From Leptospira dzoumogneensis (GTDB lineage Bacteria; Spirochaetota; Leptospiria; Leptospirales; Leptospiraceae), in the NCBI RefSeq assembly GCF_004770895.1, contig NZ_RQHS01000012.1, positions 272,453-336,452 of the forward strand: a stretch of 64,000 nt of DNA, in the 5' to 3' direction. Below, piece after piece: positions 8,814 to 17,768 of the stretch (its first letter is position 1; each line of letters opens with the position of its first letter). The notes under the pieces were generated by a model, which was not told the origin of the DNA, searched no databases, and worked only from the letters and a program-made list of their open reading frames with translations. The translations under genes and the position numbers were made by a program.

Positions 8814-11114
8814 GTGATAGAAATAGAGATAGTCACAACACCAAGGCTCACAGCTTTCCCCGTCTTCTTGGCTTTCAGTAGAGGATACTTCGAAGAAGAA
8901 GATGTACTCGTCAGAGTCCGAGCGCTCAAAAGTTACGAGGCAGTTCTTGCTCACTTGAGAGAAGGCAGGGCAGAAGCAGGAGAAATTCCTTTCACTGCAT
9001 GGGCTCATCAGCAGCTCAAAAAAACTTCTCCTAATTGGACTTTTTATAGAGGGATCATTTTATCTTGTTTGGTGCATGGATTTTATTCCGCATCTTATAT
9101 GGAAGCGGAGTCCATTCGAGATTCCTATCATAGTTTTTTACCGATCTTACATCCTTATTCCTTAGATAGATTCGTTGCAGAGGAATTTTTCCGTTCCGAA
9201 AACTACCATCGTAGAAAACCGGTACCTTATCTTACCACAAGGCCTACGTTACTCGCTCATGAATTCATTCGTGCGGAGTGTTTGGGTGCGGCCGCGTCCT
9301 TACAAGAGTATCCGTTTTTTGGGGAGAAGGGTTACTGCCTCACAGTAGAGAACGAGATCCCTCCTTATTACCTGCCTACAAATATGCTCGTGTTTACAGG
9401 AAGATTCGCTTCCAAGTTTCCGGAAGAAGCAAACAGAGTTTCCAGAGCGATCAAAAAGGCAATGGAAGATCTGGCAAATCATGTAGCTTACGAAGGAGAT
9501 TCATTCGTTGCGGATTGGGTAGGCCCTTGTCCTTGGAAGCCCGGAGAACTGGATGGATTTTATAGAAGACCGGTCCCTGAACTTGGAAAAATTTTATCCG
9601 GAATGCCTTCATTCGAAGACGTACGTTTCGTGATGGAAATGTACGGAAAAACTTTCCCAGGATTGGATGGAGGAAAGAAGATCTTAGAAAATCTGGCTCA
9701 TTCAGTAGCAGACAATCCTTTTCCTAAATTTCCTTCTTCGATCAAACAGACAAATTCGAAACTTTATAACGGCTATTATTCAAACGGAAAAACAAAATTC
9801 GGAAATATCGTAAAGGATATCTCTCCGCTCAGGAGTTTGGTCTCCGAAATGAAAGAATTGGCTCTTTCTCTCTTTTTAGGAAGAAGAGAAGTTTCCCTGG
9901 ATACACAACTTCCTAAAAGCCCGTACCTTTTCATACGTTCCACTGTGAACGCAATATTAGATTATTTGAATCAAGAGATCCGGGATATCGAGGAGAAGAA
10001 CAAAAGGCTTTCCGAGGATAATTACCTCTTAGAGACCAGACTGGATATAAGCGATCTAAAACGCCAAACTACCGAAGAAAGATACCGTTATATGTTCGAG
10101 TTTGCGACAGATGCGATGATCATCGTGAACGCCGACACAAGAATGATCGTGGATGCGAACAGAAGATTCAGAGAAGTATCCGGATACCAAACTTCCGAGA
10201 TCAAAAACATCAGACTTGCAAGGGTTCTTCCTGATATTTTGGAACAAACGGAACTAAAATCTCCGGGAGGGAAGGACCAAAATATGACTTTCATTCCGGA
10301 AGCGGGTTTGATCTTAAAGGACGGCACCAAGTTTTCAGTGGGCCTAAGTGTAACCGGTTTTAGTGCGGAAACGAAAAGATTTTACCAGATCCAAGTAAAC
10401 GATAACGCATTAATTCTCGAATCCGAAAAGATCAAACACGAGTTCATATCCAATATATCCCATGAGCTTAGATCTCCTATGACGAATATCCAAGGATATT
10501 TCGACCTTCTATTTGCGGATGAGCAGCTTCCTTTGAACGAAGACCAAAAGGGAATGACAGATGTGATCCGTAAGAATGTAAGAAGGTTGAATTTCCTGAT
10601 AGATAACCTTCTACAATTGGAAAAGAAAGACTCTCAAACTTCGGAAGAGATGTACGAAATTTTCGATCCGTTAACAGTGATCGAAGAAGTTCTTTATATC
10701 AATTCTCCTTCCGCATCCGAAAGCGGACTAACGGTGACCACTAATCTTTCTGAAAATCTAAAACTAAAAGGTGTAAGATTCGAATTCTCTCAGATCATTA
10801 CGAATTTTTTCGTGAATGCGATAAAATATACTGAAAAAGGAGGGATCGATGTCTCTCTTAAAAAACTTTCGGATAAAAAAGTAGAGGTTCGATTTACGGA
10901 TACAGGGATCGGAATAGATCCTAAATATAAAGAACTGATCTTCGAAAGATTTTTTAGAATACCGGACCAAAGGAACAGAACAGTGGGCGGTACCGGGCTT
11001 GGACTTTCTATCAGCCGGACCTTGATCAATAAAATGGGAGGAGAAGTCATCATAGAGCCGAACCAAAAAGGTGGCAGTATTTTTAAGGTGATTTTACCTT
11101 TGTATTCTGAATGA
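8814..11114 (+). CDS. sensor histidine kinase with NMT1/solute-binding-like head and PAS domain
   Basis: A 766-residue protein with an unusual order. Residues 1-300 resemble the NMT1/ABC nitrate-taurine-type solute-binding fold (VTTPRLTAFPVFLAFSRGYFEEEDV, then GRAEAGEIPFTAWAH) but have no signal peptide and no membrane segment. A coiled coil follows near 385-420, then a PAS domain (MFEFATDAMIIVNADTRMIV), HisKA with the phospho-accepting His in FISNISHELRSPM, and a HATPase domain ([30 protein letters not shown]). It therefore looks cytoplasmic, sensing a small molecule through a binding-protein-like domain. The start is GTG without a clear ribosome site. The next gene overlaps it by ATGA. Confidence 0.85.
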   Translation: MIEIEIVTTPRLTAFPVFLAFSRGYFEEEDVLVRVRALKSYEAVLAHLREGRAEAGEIPFTAWAHQQLKKTSPNWTFYRGIILSCLVHGFYSASYMEAESIRDSYHSFLPILHPYSLDRFVAEEFFRSENYHRRKPVPYLTTRPTLLAHEFIRAECLGAAASLQEYPFFGEKGYCLTVENEIPPYYLPTNMLVFTGRFASKFPEEANRVSRAIKKAMEDLANHVAYEGDSFVADWVGPCPWKPGELDGFYRRPVPELGKILSGMPSFEDVRFVMEMYGKTFPGLDGGKKILENLAHSVADNPFPKFPSSIKQTNSKLYNGYYSNGKTKFGNIVKDISPLRSLVSEMKELALSLFLGRREVSLDTQLPKSPYLFIRSTVNAILDYLNQEIRDIEEKNKRLSEDNYLLETRLDISDLKRQTTEERYRYMFEFATDAMIIVNADTRMIVDANRRFREVSGYQTSEIKNIRLARVLPDILEQTELKSPGGKDQNMTFIPEAGLILKDGTKFSVGLSVTGFSAETKRFYQIQVNDNALILESEKIKHEFISNISHELRSPMTNIQGYFDLLFADEQLPLNEDQKGMTDVIRKNVRRLNFLIDNLLQLEKKDSQTSEEMYEIFDPLTVIEEVLYINSPSASESGLTVTTNLSENLKLKGVRFEFSQIITNFFVNAIKYTEKGGIDVSLKKLSDKKVEVRFTDTGIGIDPKYKELIFERFFRIPDQRNRTVGGTGLGLSISRTLINKMGGEVIIEPNQKGGSIFKVILPLYSE

Positions 11115-11785
11115 ATCAAAAAAGAACGTATCTAATTTTATCCATACTTATCGTTTCTTTGATCGGGATTTTTTATCTTCTATTCCCGGGAACTTCTACA
11201 AAAGAAAACACAAGTTACCAAGGCGGACTTTCCGAGGAGACACTGACTAGACAGGAAAACTCATTATTCGAAGGAGGATCCTTTTTAGATTTTTCAGGAC
11301 ATGTAGAAGAGACAGCCTCCGGCCCCGTTGCAGTTGTTGAAGAACCTGGCTCTAAACCTAGTAAAACAAAATCTTATCTGGAAAGTTTAAGCCCGGAAGA
11401 AAGAGCCAAATTATACGAGCAAATGTATGAGAGGTTCAAACCTCTCACCGAAAAATTCCCGAACAATTCTCTCATTCCTAAAAAACTCTCCGAAGAAGAG
11501 TTAGCTAAGAAAAAAGAGAATGAGGATCATTATTATAGGGTCCAAAGAGAAATTTTAGAAAGAAAAGACGTACCTAAAGAAGAAATGTCCTTCTATCTAA
11601 ATGCAAAACTAAAACGATCCGACGATATGCTTGAGATCCTGAAATACGGGATGGAGAATTACCAAAAATTAGTCGGGGAAAATCCTAAAAATGCCAATCT
11701 AGAATATGAGAAACTTCTAAAGGAAAGATTGGATGGAATTTCTAAGAGCAGAGAAGAAGTGATCTCTGCCCAAAAAGAGAACTAG
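11111..11785 (+). CDS. membrane-anchored coiled-coil protein, unknown
   Basis: A 224-residue protein overlapping the kinase stop (ATGA), so translationally coupled to it. Residues 6-26 are a signal anchor (YLILSILIVSLIGIFYLLF). The remainder is highly charged, periplasmic and mostly helical (SPEERAKLYEQMYERFKPL). I recognise no domain. The coupling suggests it belongs to the same signalling unit, but nothing in the sequence proves this. Confidence 0.6.
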   Translation: MNQKRTYLILSILIVSLIGIFYLLFPGTSTKENTSYQGGLSEETLTRQENSLFEGGSFLDFSGHVEETASGPVAVVEEPGSKPSKTKSYLESLSPEERAKLYEQMYERFKPLTEKFPNNSLIPKKLSEEELAKKKENEDHYYRVQREILERKDVPKEEMSFYLNAKLKRSDDMLEILKYGMENYQKLVGENPKNANLEYEKLLKERLDGISKSREEVISAQKEN

Positions 11786-11787
11786 TC

Positions 11788-12552
11788 TTAAACGTTTTTA
11801 CGTTTCCTTTTGGAACTTCTTTTGTTTTGAGGGACTTTCGTTTTTTTAGCCGCCGGTTTTTTGACCGAAGGTAACTTCATTTTATTTAAAGTATGAACTA
11901 AATTTACAAGTTCTTCCGGATTCAAAACGGATAAAATGGAAATTACCTTCTGAAAACCTACCTGTTGTAAAAGATTTACGGCGTTTTTAGTTCCTAAACC
12001 TTTTAATAAAGCCGGGATTTCCGAGATGGATCTTTTACGGATCCATTCCGCACATTCTTCAGGAGTTAAGGCTTTAGTTAATGGAACAAAGTCCTTAACC
12101 GGCAATGCCTTGGTCAATTCCAGAAAAGGATCTATACCAATCGAATTCAAATAAGCAATCGAAGAATCGGGCCCGATATTCGTTAAGATCTCTACGATCG
12201 TTTTAGAACCTATCGTATGATTGATCTTAGAAACATCTAAAGGAGAAATGGATTCCGCCAAAAATTTCAGATCTTTAAGACCTAGATGTTTTACATAATA
12301 TACCAGATCGGATGGAACCGTGTTCTGGATCAGATCCACAAGAGTTGTTTCTTGGATGGACTGTAAAAGAGTTACGATTTCCTGTTCGCTTAGGTTTTGG
12401 CTTAAGAATAAAAGTTTTTTATGATCCACCTTCTCCGAAATGGAAAACAACGCTTCGTAACCTAGGTTACGGAATAGCTGGAAGGACTTTTGAGGTCCTA
12501 ATTTATCCAGGTATTCTAATGCGTTTTGGATGGTGGAGATTACCTTCTTCAT
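11788..12552 (-). CDS. helical-repeat protein with basic tail, unknown
   Basis: A 254-residue all-alpha protein made of repeated helical pairs of about 30-36 residues. It resembles the superhelical N-domain of MgtE only in general style (repeated ...SPLDVSKINHTIG..., ...TPEECAEWIRKRS...). The last 35 residues are a Lys/Arg-rich tail (KKPAAKKTKVPQNKRSSKRK) that could bind nucleic acid or acidic lipid. The start overlaps the upstream gene's stop by 4 bases. It is the last gene of a three-gene minus-strand operon with the acyltransferase. The function is unknown. Confidence 0.6.
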   Translation of the reverse strand: MKKVISTIQNALEYLDKLGPQKSFQLFRNLGYEALFSISEKVDHKKLLFLSQNLSEQEIVTLLQSIQETTLVDLIQNTVPSDLVYYVKHLGLKDLKFLAESISPLDVSKINHTIGSKTIVEILTNIGPDSSIAYLNSIGIDPFLELTKALPVKDFVPLTKALTPEECAEWIRKRSISEIPALLKGLGTKNAVNLLQQVGFQKVISILSVLNPEELVNLVHTLNKMKLPSVKKPAAKKTKVPQNKRSSKRKRKNV

Positions 12553-13448
12553 CCCAAAATATCCGAGAGCAGATCTAAGACCAAAGGAGAAAGTGATCTT
12601 TTGGCATGGACCTTTCTAATATTAGACGCTGCATCTTCTGAGATTTTGCTGATCCACAGATCCAATTCAGGTTCTGAAAGACCTATAAACTCTTTCAAGG
12701 TTTCTTTTCTATAATGGTTCAGCAATGTATCTCTACTCACAGAGTATAAATTTTCCATTGCCTTGGCGACTTTTTCATCACTCGCGATCGCTCTTCTGAT
12801 CCTGTCTGTTCCTGCACCGAATCTGGAAGTTTCTAATCTTCCCAGATCATTAAAACCTGTTTGGAAAAGAATTTTCAAAGTATTTCGGATCACTGTTTGG
12901 ATCTCTTGAGTTCCGGAACCTATGGAAACAAAGTCCGCGATCCTTTCCGTAAATGTAGGCAATAAAGAAGATAAAAATTGAGAGATTTGTTTTTCCAGAC
13001 CTGCCGCTTGGAAAACTCCATGCAAAGGATTTATCTTTTTATGAAATTCATTCAGTACTTTCTCCAAACCTTGGGAGAAGATCGCCTGAACTTCCGGCTG
13101 ATTCAAAATTCCTAGGATCAGATTTTTAGAAGGAGCGGCCTGAGTTCCCGCTATAAATTCTACGATAGAATCCATAGATTCTTCCGAAAGAAATTCATCC
13201 GCAGAAGTGTAGGGGAATGCTTTCTCTATTGGAAATTCTTCCGCTAAAACTTTTAATTTTTCTTCCGGAAGACGGACCAGTCCCAAAGCGGAAGGAGAGA
13301 TGGAAAGATCTTCCGGAAAAATTTCCTCTAAGCTGGATCTAAATAAAAAATGTAGACTTTTACGTATGCTGTTTTCCAAAACTCCGGGTTTGGTAATCCA
13401 GCTCTCTACCCTAGTTTTACGGGAAACAAATCTTTTCCAAAATGCCAA
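12549..13448 (-). CDS. conserved helical protein, unknown
   Basis: A 299-residue soluble helical protein without a signal peptide, membrane segment or recognised motif. It is translationally coupled to the next gene and starts 10 bp after the acyltransferase stop, so it is the middle gene of the operon. Hydrophobic segments such as FTERIADFVSIGSG and the membrane-enzyme neighbour make peripheral membrane association possible, but this is a guess. Confidence 0.6.
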   Translation of the reverse strand: MAFWKRFVSRKTRVESWITKPGVLENSIRKSLHFLFRSSLEEIFPEDLSISPSALGLVRLPEEKLKVLAEEFPIEKAFPYTSADEFLSEESMDSIVEFIAGTQAAPSKNLILGILNQPEVQAIFSQGLEKVLNEFHKKINPLHGVFQAAGLEKQISQFLSSLLPTFTERIADFVSIGSGTQEIQTVIRNTLKILFQTGFNDLGRLETSRFGAGTDRIRRAIASDEKVAKAMENLYSVSRDTLLNHYRKETLKEFIGLSEPELDLWISKISEDAASNIRKVHAKRSLSPLVLDLLSDILG

Positions 13449-13458
13449 AAGTTACTCC

Positions 13459-14598
13459 TCAGGCGTTGATCGTGGACCAAACCGTATCCAGTTTAGGAAG
13501 ATGATACGTGAGTTGGTTTCTATGATATAAGACCAAATTTTTCTTCTTTAAATTATGTAGATCTTTTGGGATCTGAAATAATTTTTCCAAGAAAACTATA
13601 TCGTTTCCTTCTAATTTTAGGAACCCGCCTTTTTTGGCTTTCTCTAAAAAAGAATCGAATGCGAGTTTTAGCGCATCTGTTTTGAATTTTTCGGAAATAT
13701 AAATTTCAGGGTGAGTGTTCTTGATCTTCTCCGCTAAAGAGATAAGAAGTGAAAATAATTTTTCCTTACTTTCTTTCACTTTCCCTTCGAATTTTAAGAT
13801 CATATAAGAGGCTAAATTTCCTGCGGTAATAGTATATCCGCTTCCCAATCTTTCTTTTACTATACTGGAAACTTGGTCCGCGTCCGCATTTTCCGGAATA
13901 GGGAATTGTTCTCCATAACCGATATGAAGTTCCGATTTTTTAGAAGAGAAATAGTCGTAAGTCAAAGTGAAGGATGTAAAATTCAAATTTTTGAATTTAG
14001 TTCTAAGGAAATAGACTCCTTTTTTCACTTGGGCCATGTAACCGTCTTGGTTGAAAACTCCTTCCGGAAATAGGAAAAGATTTCTTCCTTCCGAGATCCT
14101 GTCGGAAAGATAGCCCCATTCTTGGTCTACCATATCTCTTAAGAGTCCCTTTTTCAAAAGTTCTCTCGCATTATCCCTGAAAGGTCTTTTGATCGGAACA
14201 CAACCTATATAGTCCATATATTTAGGAATGAGTCCTGATTTATCTATGAGTAAGAAGATCAGTTTGAGAAGTCCTTTAGGTTTGAACTCATTCACTAAAA
14301 AATCTTTTCCTAATATATCTTCTCTAGCTGGGATAGCGAATTTGATAGAAGGATGAATATGAGGATAAACCGCTGCAAGCGCCGGAACATCTCCTTCCCA
14401 AACATGGTTGGCCATAAGAATGGAAGGATAGGGGGCTTCTAAAATTTTTTTAGGATTATTCGCGGGGAAATGTTCCTCGAAAGCATCGAATAGTATCCCT
14501 CTCGCCTTGAAAACGATCTCTATCATGAAGCTATATGTTTTAGTCGTATATACAGGTTGTATTTGTTTTGAAGTTTCTTTTTCAGTAACTGGATCCAT
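13459..14598 (-). CDS. PlsC-like phospholipid/glycerol acyltransferase
   Basis: A 379-residue protein with a lysophosphatidate-acyltransferase core. The HX4D-like motif is NHVWEGD near residue 65, and the second block is NLFLFPEGVFN near residue 175. Between them lies GCVPIKRP, with the Arg/Pro of block III. This fold transfers an acyl group from acyl-CoA or acyl-ACP to a glycerolipid. The 150-residue C-terminal extension is outside the usual PlsC domain, so the acceptor is uncertain. It lies 20 bp downstream of alr and heads the run of two unknown genes that follow. Confidence 0.75.
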   Translation of the reverse strand: MDPVTEKETSKQIQPVYTTKTYSFMIEIVFKARGILFDAFEEHFPANNPKKILEAPYPSILMANHVWEGDVPALAAVYPHIHPSIKFAIPAREDILGKDFLVNEFKPKGLLKLIFLLIDKSGLIPKYMDYIGCVPIKRPFRDNARELLKKGLLRDMVDQEWGYLSDRISEGRNLFLFPEGVFNQDGYMAQVKKGVYFLRTKFKNLNFTSFTLTYDYFSSKKSELHIGYGEQFPIPENADADQVSSIVKERLGSGYTITAGNLASYMILKFEGKVKESKEKLFSLLISLAEKIKNTHPEIYISEKFKTDALKLAFDSFLEKAKKGGFLKLEGNDIVFLEKLFQIPKDLHNLKKKNLVLYHRNQLTYHLPKLDTVWSTINA

Positions 14599-14617
14599 GC
14601 AGGTTCCTCTTCTCTTC

Positions 14618-15751
14618 TTATTCTGCTATTTTTTTAGGGACCGACTCGCTGATCCGAGTGGTAACTTCATAATTGATCGTATAAGTCCAATTTGCATGAT
14701 CGTCTGCGGAGATTTCTTCTTCTCCATCTTTGCCTAGGATTGTTACCACGTCTCCGATCTCCGCTCCCGGAATATGTGTTATATCCAACATGGTCATATT
14801 CATACAGATCCTTCCCAGGATCTTTGCTCTTTTTCCTTTTACGAGCATTACTCCGTTATTGGAAAGTTTACGATCCAGTCCTTCGTAATAACCGACAGGC
14901 ACAACTGCGATCCTAGTCGGTGCGCTTGTTTGGTAGGTAGAACCATAACCTACAAAACTATCTTCCGGAACAGTTTTGATATGAACAATTCTGGTCTTCC
15001 AAGAAAGAACAGGGGAAAGATTAAAATCTTTTTTACCGCTTAGATGCAAAGAAAGTCTAGTCTGCAAACTCGGCCATAGACCGTAGAGTGAGATCCCCAC
15101 ACGGACCAGATCATAATGAGCTTCCGGGAATAACATGGTAGAAGCGGAAGCGCATGCATGTTTCACTAAATTTTTGAATCCGAATTTTTCGGCGAGAAGG
15201 ACCGCTTCCGAGAAAGCCTTCATCTGCTCTTTAGAATATTTCTGCTCTAATACATCTTCCGTGCTTGCAAAATGGGTTGCGATCCCATCCAGTCTCAGAC
15301 CTGCTGATTTGATCTCTGAAAGTGTTCTTTCCAGATCAGCACCGAAAAATCCCAGGCGGGCCATTCCTGTATCCACCTTCAAATGGATCTGGGGAGAAGG
15401 TTTACAATTTGTTAAAATTCTAACTTCTTCCGTGCGAGATACTATGATCCAAAAATTCGGATCCGAAACTTCGGAGGTCCTTTCTGCAAGGCCGGGAACT
15501 TCTCCCATGATCAAGATCTTAAACTCGGGATATTTTGCGCGGAGAAGTTTTGCTTCTTCCAAAGAATTGACCCCGAAAAGATCTGCTCCTGCTTGGTGAG
15601 CAAGTTCAGCTGTTTCTAAAAGTCCGTGACCATATGCGTTTGATTTAATGACTGCAGTGAGTAAGGTATTAGGGGAAAGAAGAGCGCGAAAATTTTTCAG
15701 GTTCGCTGAGATCGCCGCTCTGGAAAGTTCTATCCAAGTTCTGTCTTTCAT
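14618..15751 (-). CDS. alr: alanine racemase
   Basis: A 377-residue PLP enzyme that interconverts L- and D-alanine for peptidoglycan. The PLP lysine lies in VIKSNAYGHG near residue 36. The C-terminal catalytic Tyr region is SFVGYGSTYQT, followed by the phosphate-binding area VPVGYYEGLDR and GRICMNMTMLDI. The length and motif spacing match Alr of other bacteria. A weak AAAGA precedes the ATG. It probably forms one transcript with the acyltransferase downstream. Confidence 0.93.
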   Translation of the reverse strand: MKDRTWIELSRAAISANLKNFRALLSPNTLLTAVIKSNAYGHGLLETAELAHQAGADLFGVNSLEEAKLLRAKYPEFKILIMGEVPGLAERTSEVSDPNFWIIVSRTEEVRILTNCKPSPQIHLKVDTGMARLGFFGADLERTLSEIKSAGLRLDGIATHFASTEDVLEQKYSKEQMKAFSEAVLLAEKFGFKNLVKHACASASTMLFPEAHYDLVRVGISLYGLWPSLQTRLSLHLSGKKDFNLSPVLSWKTRIVHIKTVPEDSFVGYGSTYQTSAPTRIAVVPVGYYEGLDRKLSNNGVMLVKGKRAKILGRICMNMTMLDITHIPGAEIGDVVTILGKDGEEEISADDHANWTYTINYEVTTRISESVPKKIAE

Positions 15752-15912
15752 TCTTTGAAATTAGCGCAGGATCTAGTCATGAGCCTCTTTTACGGCCAGC
15801 CTGTCATTCGGATTTTTCCTTTCGACCGGAAGGAAAAAAGGGTTTCCCGAGCAAGGAAATACGAACAGACTGCCCGGGAAACGGCTAAACAAATCCTTAA
15901 GGATTCCCCCGG

Positions 15913-16401
15913 ATGAAACAATATAAAGTAGTACAAACTTTCCCAGTTCCCCTCCAAGATCTACTCAGAGCTAGAGAAGATAGATACAAATATTTAGATA
16001 GATTCCCCGAATTAAAAAACGTGGAATTATTAGAGGAAAGAAAAGAGGGAAACAAAGTTTACCAAAAAAGAAAGGTAAAGTTAGCCGAATCCCTGCCAAA
16101 GGTGCTTGCTACACTTCTTTCGGATCCTTCTCTTCTGGAAGATTCAGTTTTCGATATCTCTACAAACACCCACGAGTTTACGATCGCTCCTCCTGGAAAC
16201 GACTCGATCGTCACCATCAAGGGATTCTCCGTATATAAAGAGATCAGCCCTCTTGAATCGGAGAGAAGTTACGAAGTTAAAGTAAGTTCCGGAGTATTCT
16301 TAATGGGTTCCGTGATCGAAACAGTGATCGAAGAGATCCATAGGCATTCTTTGGAGAAGGACAAAAACTCCATCTCCGAATTCCTGAAAAAGTCAGACTG
16401 A
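15913..16401 (+). CDS. DUF2505-like SRPBCC-fold protein
   Basis: A 162-residue soluble protein whose pattern matches the START/SRPBCC helix-grip fold of the DUF2505 type: strands VVQTFPVPLQDL, NVELLEERKEGNKVYQKRK, FSVYKEISPLESERSYEVKV and a long C-terminal helix VIETVIEEIHRHSLE. Members bind hydrophobic ligands in a central cavity, but the ligand is unknown. It is divergent from alr. Confidence 0.6.
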   Translation: MKQYKVVQTFPVPLQDLLRAREDRYKYLDRFPELKNVELLEERKEGNKVYQKRKVKLAESLPKVLATLLSDPSLLEDSVFDISTNTHEFTIAPPGNDSIVTIKGFSVYKEISPLESERSYEVKVSSGVFLMGSVIETVIEEIHRHSLEKDKNSISEFLKKSD

Positions 16402-16626
16402 GATTTGAATAGCGGTTCTATAAACTTTGCGTCTTGGCGTCTCTGCGTGAGAGAAAAAAGAACGAGAGTTTGCGGTAACGGGAGTTATTGATTTACTATC
16501 GCGGCAGCGATGCGTAGGGCTTGTCCCGCCGAAGGTGGGATGAGGCGGACTCGCCGAACCCGAAGCAGCGCGATCGGAGCGATAGCGACGAGCCGCCCAA
16601 GTCCTTTCAGATCTTTGTCGAAGTTA
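16402..16626. other. intergenic stretch with GC-rich palindromic repeat
   Basis: About 225 bp between convergent genes. The first part (GCGTCTTGGCGTCTCTGCG) is a short iterated repeat. The second, about 16498-16600, is markedly GC-rich and holds nested inverted repeats such as CCCGCC/GGCGGG-like arms and GCGATCG. I see no credible gene; frames through it are low-complexity Arg/Ser. It looks like a dispersed repeat or a REP-type element. Confidence 0.4.
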
Positions 16627-17037
16627 CTACAAATTTAGATCTAATTTGCTCGGTATTCCAGGCTTCGCTAACAAAAGCTCTTCTCCCAGATTCAAAACTC
16701 CCCAAGCCGGCCTGGATTCTTGTATCACTGGCAGTATTTCCGAGAATCTATCGTCGGAGAGGATGGTTTCATAGTCAGGATCATCTTCTTCCAATTGTAA
16801 TATACTCCAACCCAAAGAATCTAATTCCTCTAGGAGTGTGGTACTTACGCCACAGTCTCCGCAGGCTTTTGGAGTTAAGATAAGTATGATCCCTTTTTTT
16901 TCATTCTTCTCCGCGTTAGAGATCGCTTCCTGTTTGGAATGAAAAACAAAAGAAGAAGTTTTTAAGAAGCCAAACTTCTCTCTGTTAGTATAAATCAGCG
17001 TACCTAAAATAACCCAAAAAACCCCGAAAAAGCTCAA
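16627..17037 (-). CDS. membrane-anchored thioredoxin-like protein (CGDC)
   Basis: The protein has an N-terminal membrane segment (FFGVFWVILGTLIYT) and a thioredoxin-like domain with a CxxC motif, KACGDCGVST, plus a cis-Pro-like IPSKL near the end. This suggests a periplasmic thiol-disulfide role. The first conventional start is TTG 17037. The open frame continues upstream through NIKNIRIQKWVLLS to an ATC at 17070, which stands 7 bases after a perfect AAGGAG. That codon would be ATG after one substitution, so the true N-terminus may lie there. The length (136 aa, or 147 with the extension) is short for a thioredoxin. Confidence 0.6.
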   Translation of the reverse strand: MSFFGVFWVILGTLIYTNREKFGFLKTSSFVFHSKQEAISNAEKNEKKGIILILTPKACGDCGVSTTLLEELDSLGWSILQLEEDDPDYETILSDDRFSEILPVIQESRPAWGVLNLGEELLLAKPGIPSKLDLNL

Positions 17038-17267
17038 AAGGACCCATTTTTGAATTCGTATATTTTTGATGTTCTTACTCCTTCTGGAATTCTACAGCTA
17101 GACTCGTCAGAAAATTCTAATCTTATATCTTTGTAGGATCTTCCGATCTTAGAAAAAGCTGTACAGAAAAAATAAATATAAATTTACGTAGAGAGTTGAC
17201 AAAAAAACATAGTCATACGCATGCTCGGTTACTAAACCAAAACCGGTTCGGAGGTGTCAGGCAGTAG

Positions 17268-17654
17268 ATGAACGCATTGGGAAAGCACGTAATTGCAGAG
17301 TTTTATGAGTGTGATTACGAGACCATCAACAATCACGAATTGGTAGAAGATATCATGTTGAAGGCAGTCGACCTCTCCGGCGCCACCACAGTTAAATCTG
17401 TTTTTCATAGATTTAGTCCTTTTGGTGTGAGCGGTGTGGTTGTCGTGAGCGAATCCCATTTCGCCATACATACCTGGCCAGAATACGGTTATTGCGCTAT
17501 CGACGTCTTCACTTGCGGAGACTTGATCGATAATCAGGCAGCTTTGGAATATCTCAAGGAACGCTTCGGCTCAAAGAGCATCTCCGTAGTGGAAATGAAG
17601 CGCGGTTTGTTGAAACTTGGCGTAGACCTACCTCACAAACCAGTTGGGAAATAA
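17268..17654 (+). CDS. speD: S-adenosylmethionine decarboxylase proenzyme
   Basis: A 128-residue class 1b SpeD. It self-cleaves between Glu62 and Ser63 in VSESHFAIHTWPEYG, the serine becoming the pyruvoyl cofactor. His68 and Cys83 (FTCGD) are the usual processing and catalytic residues. The enzyme makes decarboxylated AdoMet, the aminopropyl donor for SpeE two genes downstream. GGAGGT lies about 12 bases before the ATG, rather far. A TTGACA at 17196-17201 is a possible -35, but I see no good -10. It is the first gene of the polyamine operon. Confidence 0.93.
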   Translation: MNALGKHVIAEFYECDYETINNHELVEDIMLKAVDLSGATTVKSVFHRFSPFGVSGVVVVSESHFAIHTWPEYGYCAIDVFTCGDLIDNQAALEYLKERFGSKSISVVEMKRGLLKLGVDLPHKPVGK

Positions 17655-17768
17655 GTATCTTCTCTCCGGCAGAGCCGGAAACACCCTAATTGATAAAGAC
17701 GAGTTCCCCTCTCCGGGAGGAAGGGTCGACTTCACTTATTTTCAGACTTTAAGGAGAGGTATCAGAGT

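Noticed and set aside
16521..16883. Plus-strand 120-codon frame
   Set aside because: Its first part is the GC-rich repeat and the rest is antisense to the thioredoxin-like gene, which has the better composition and a CxxC motif.
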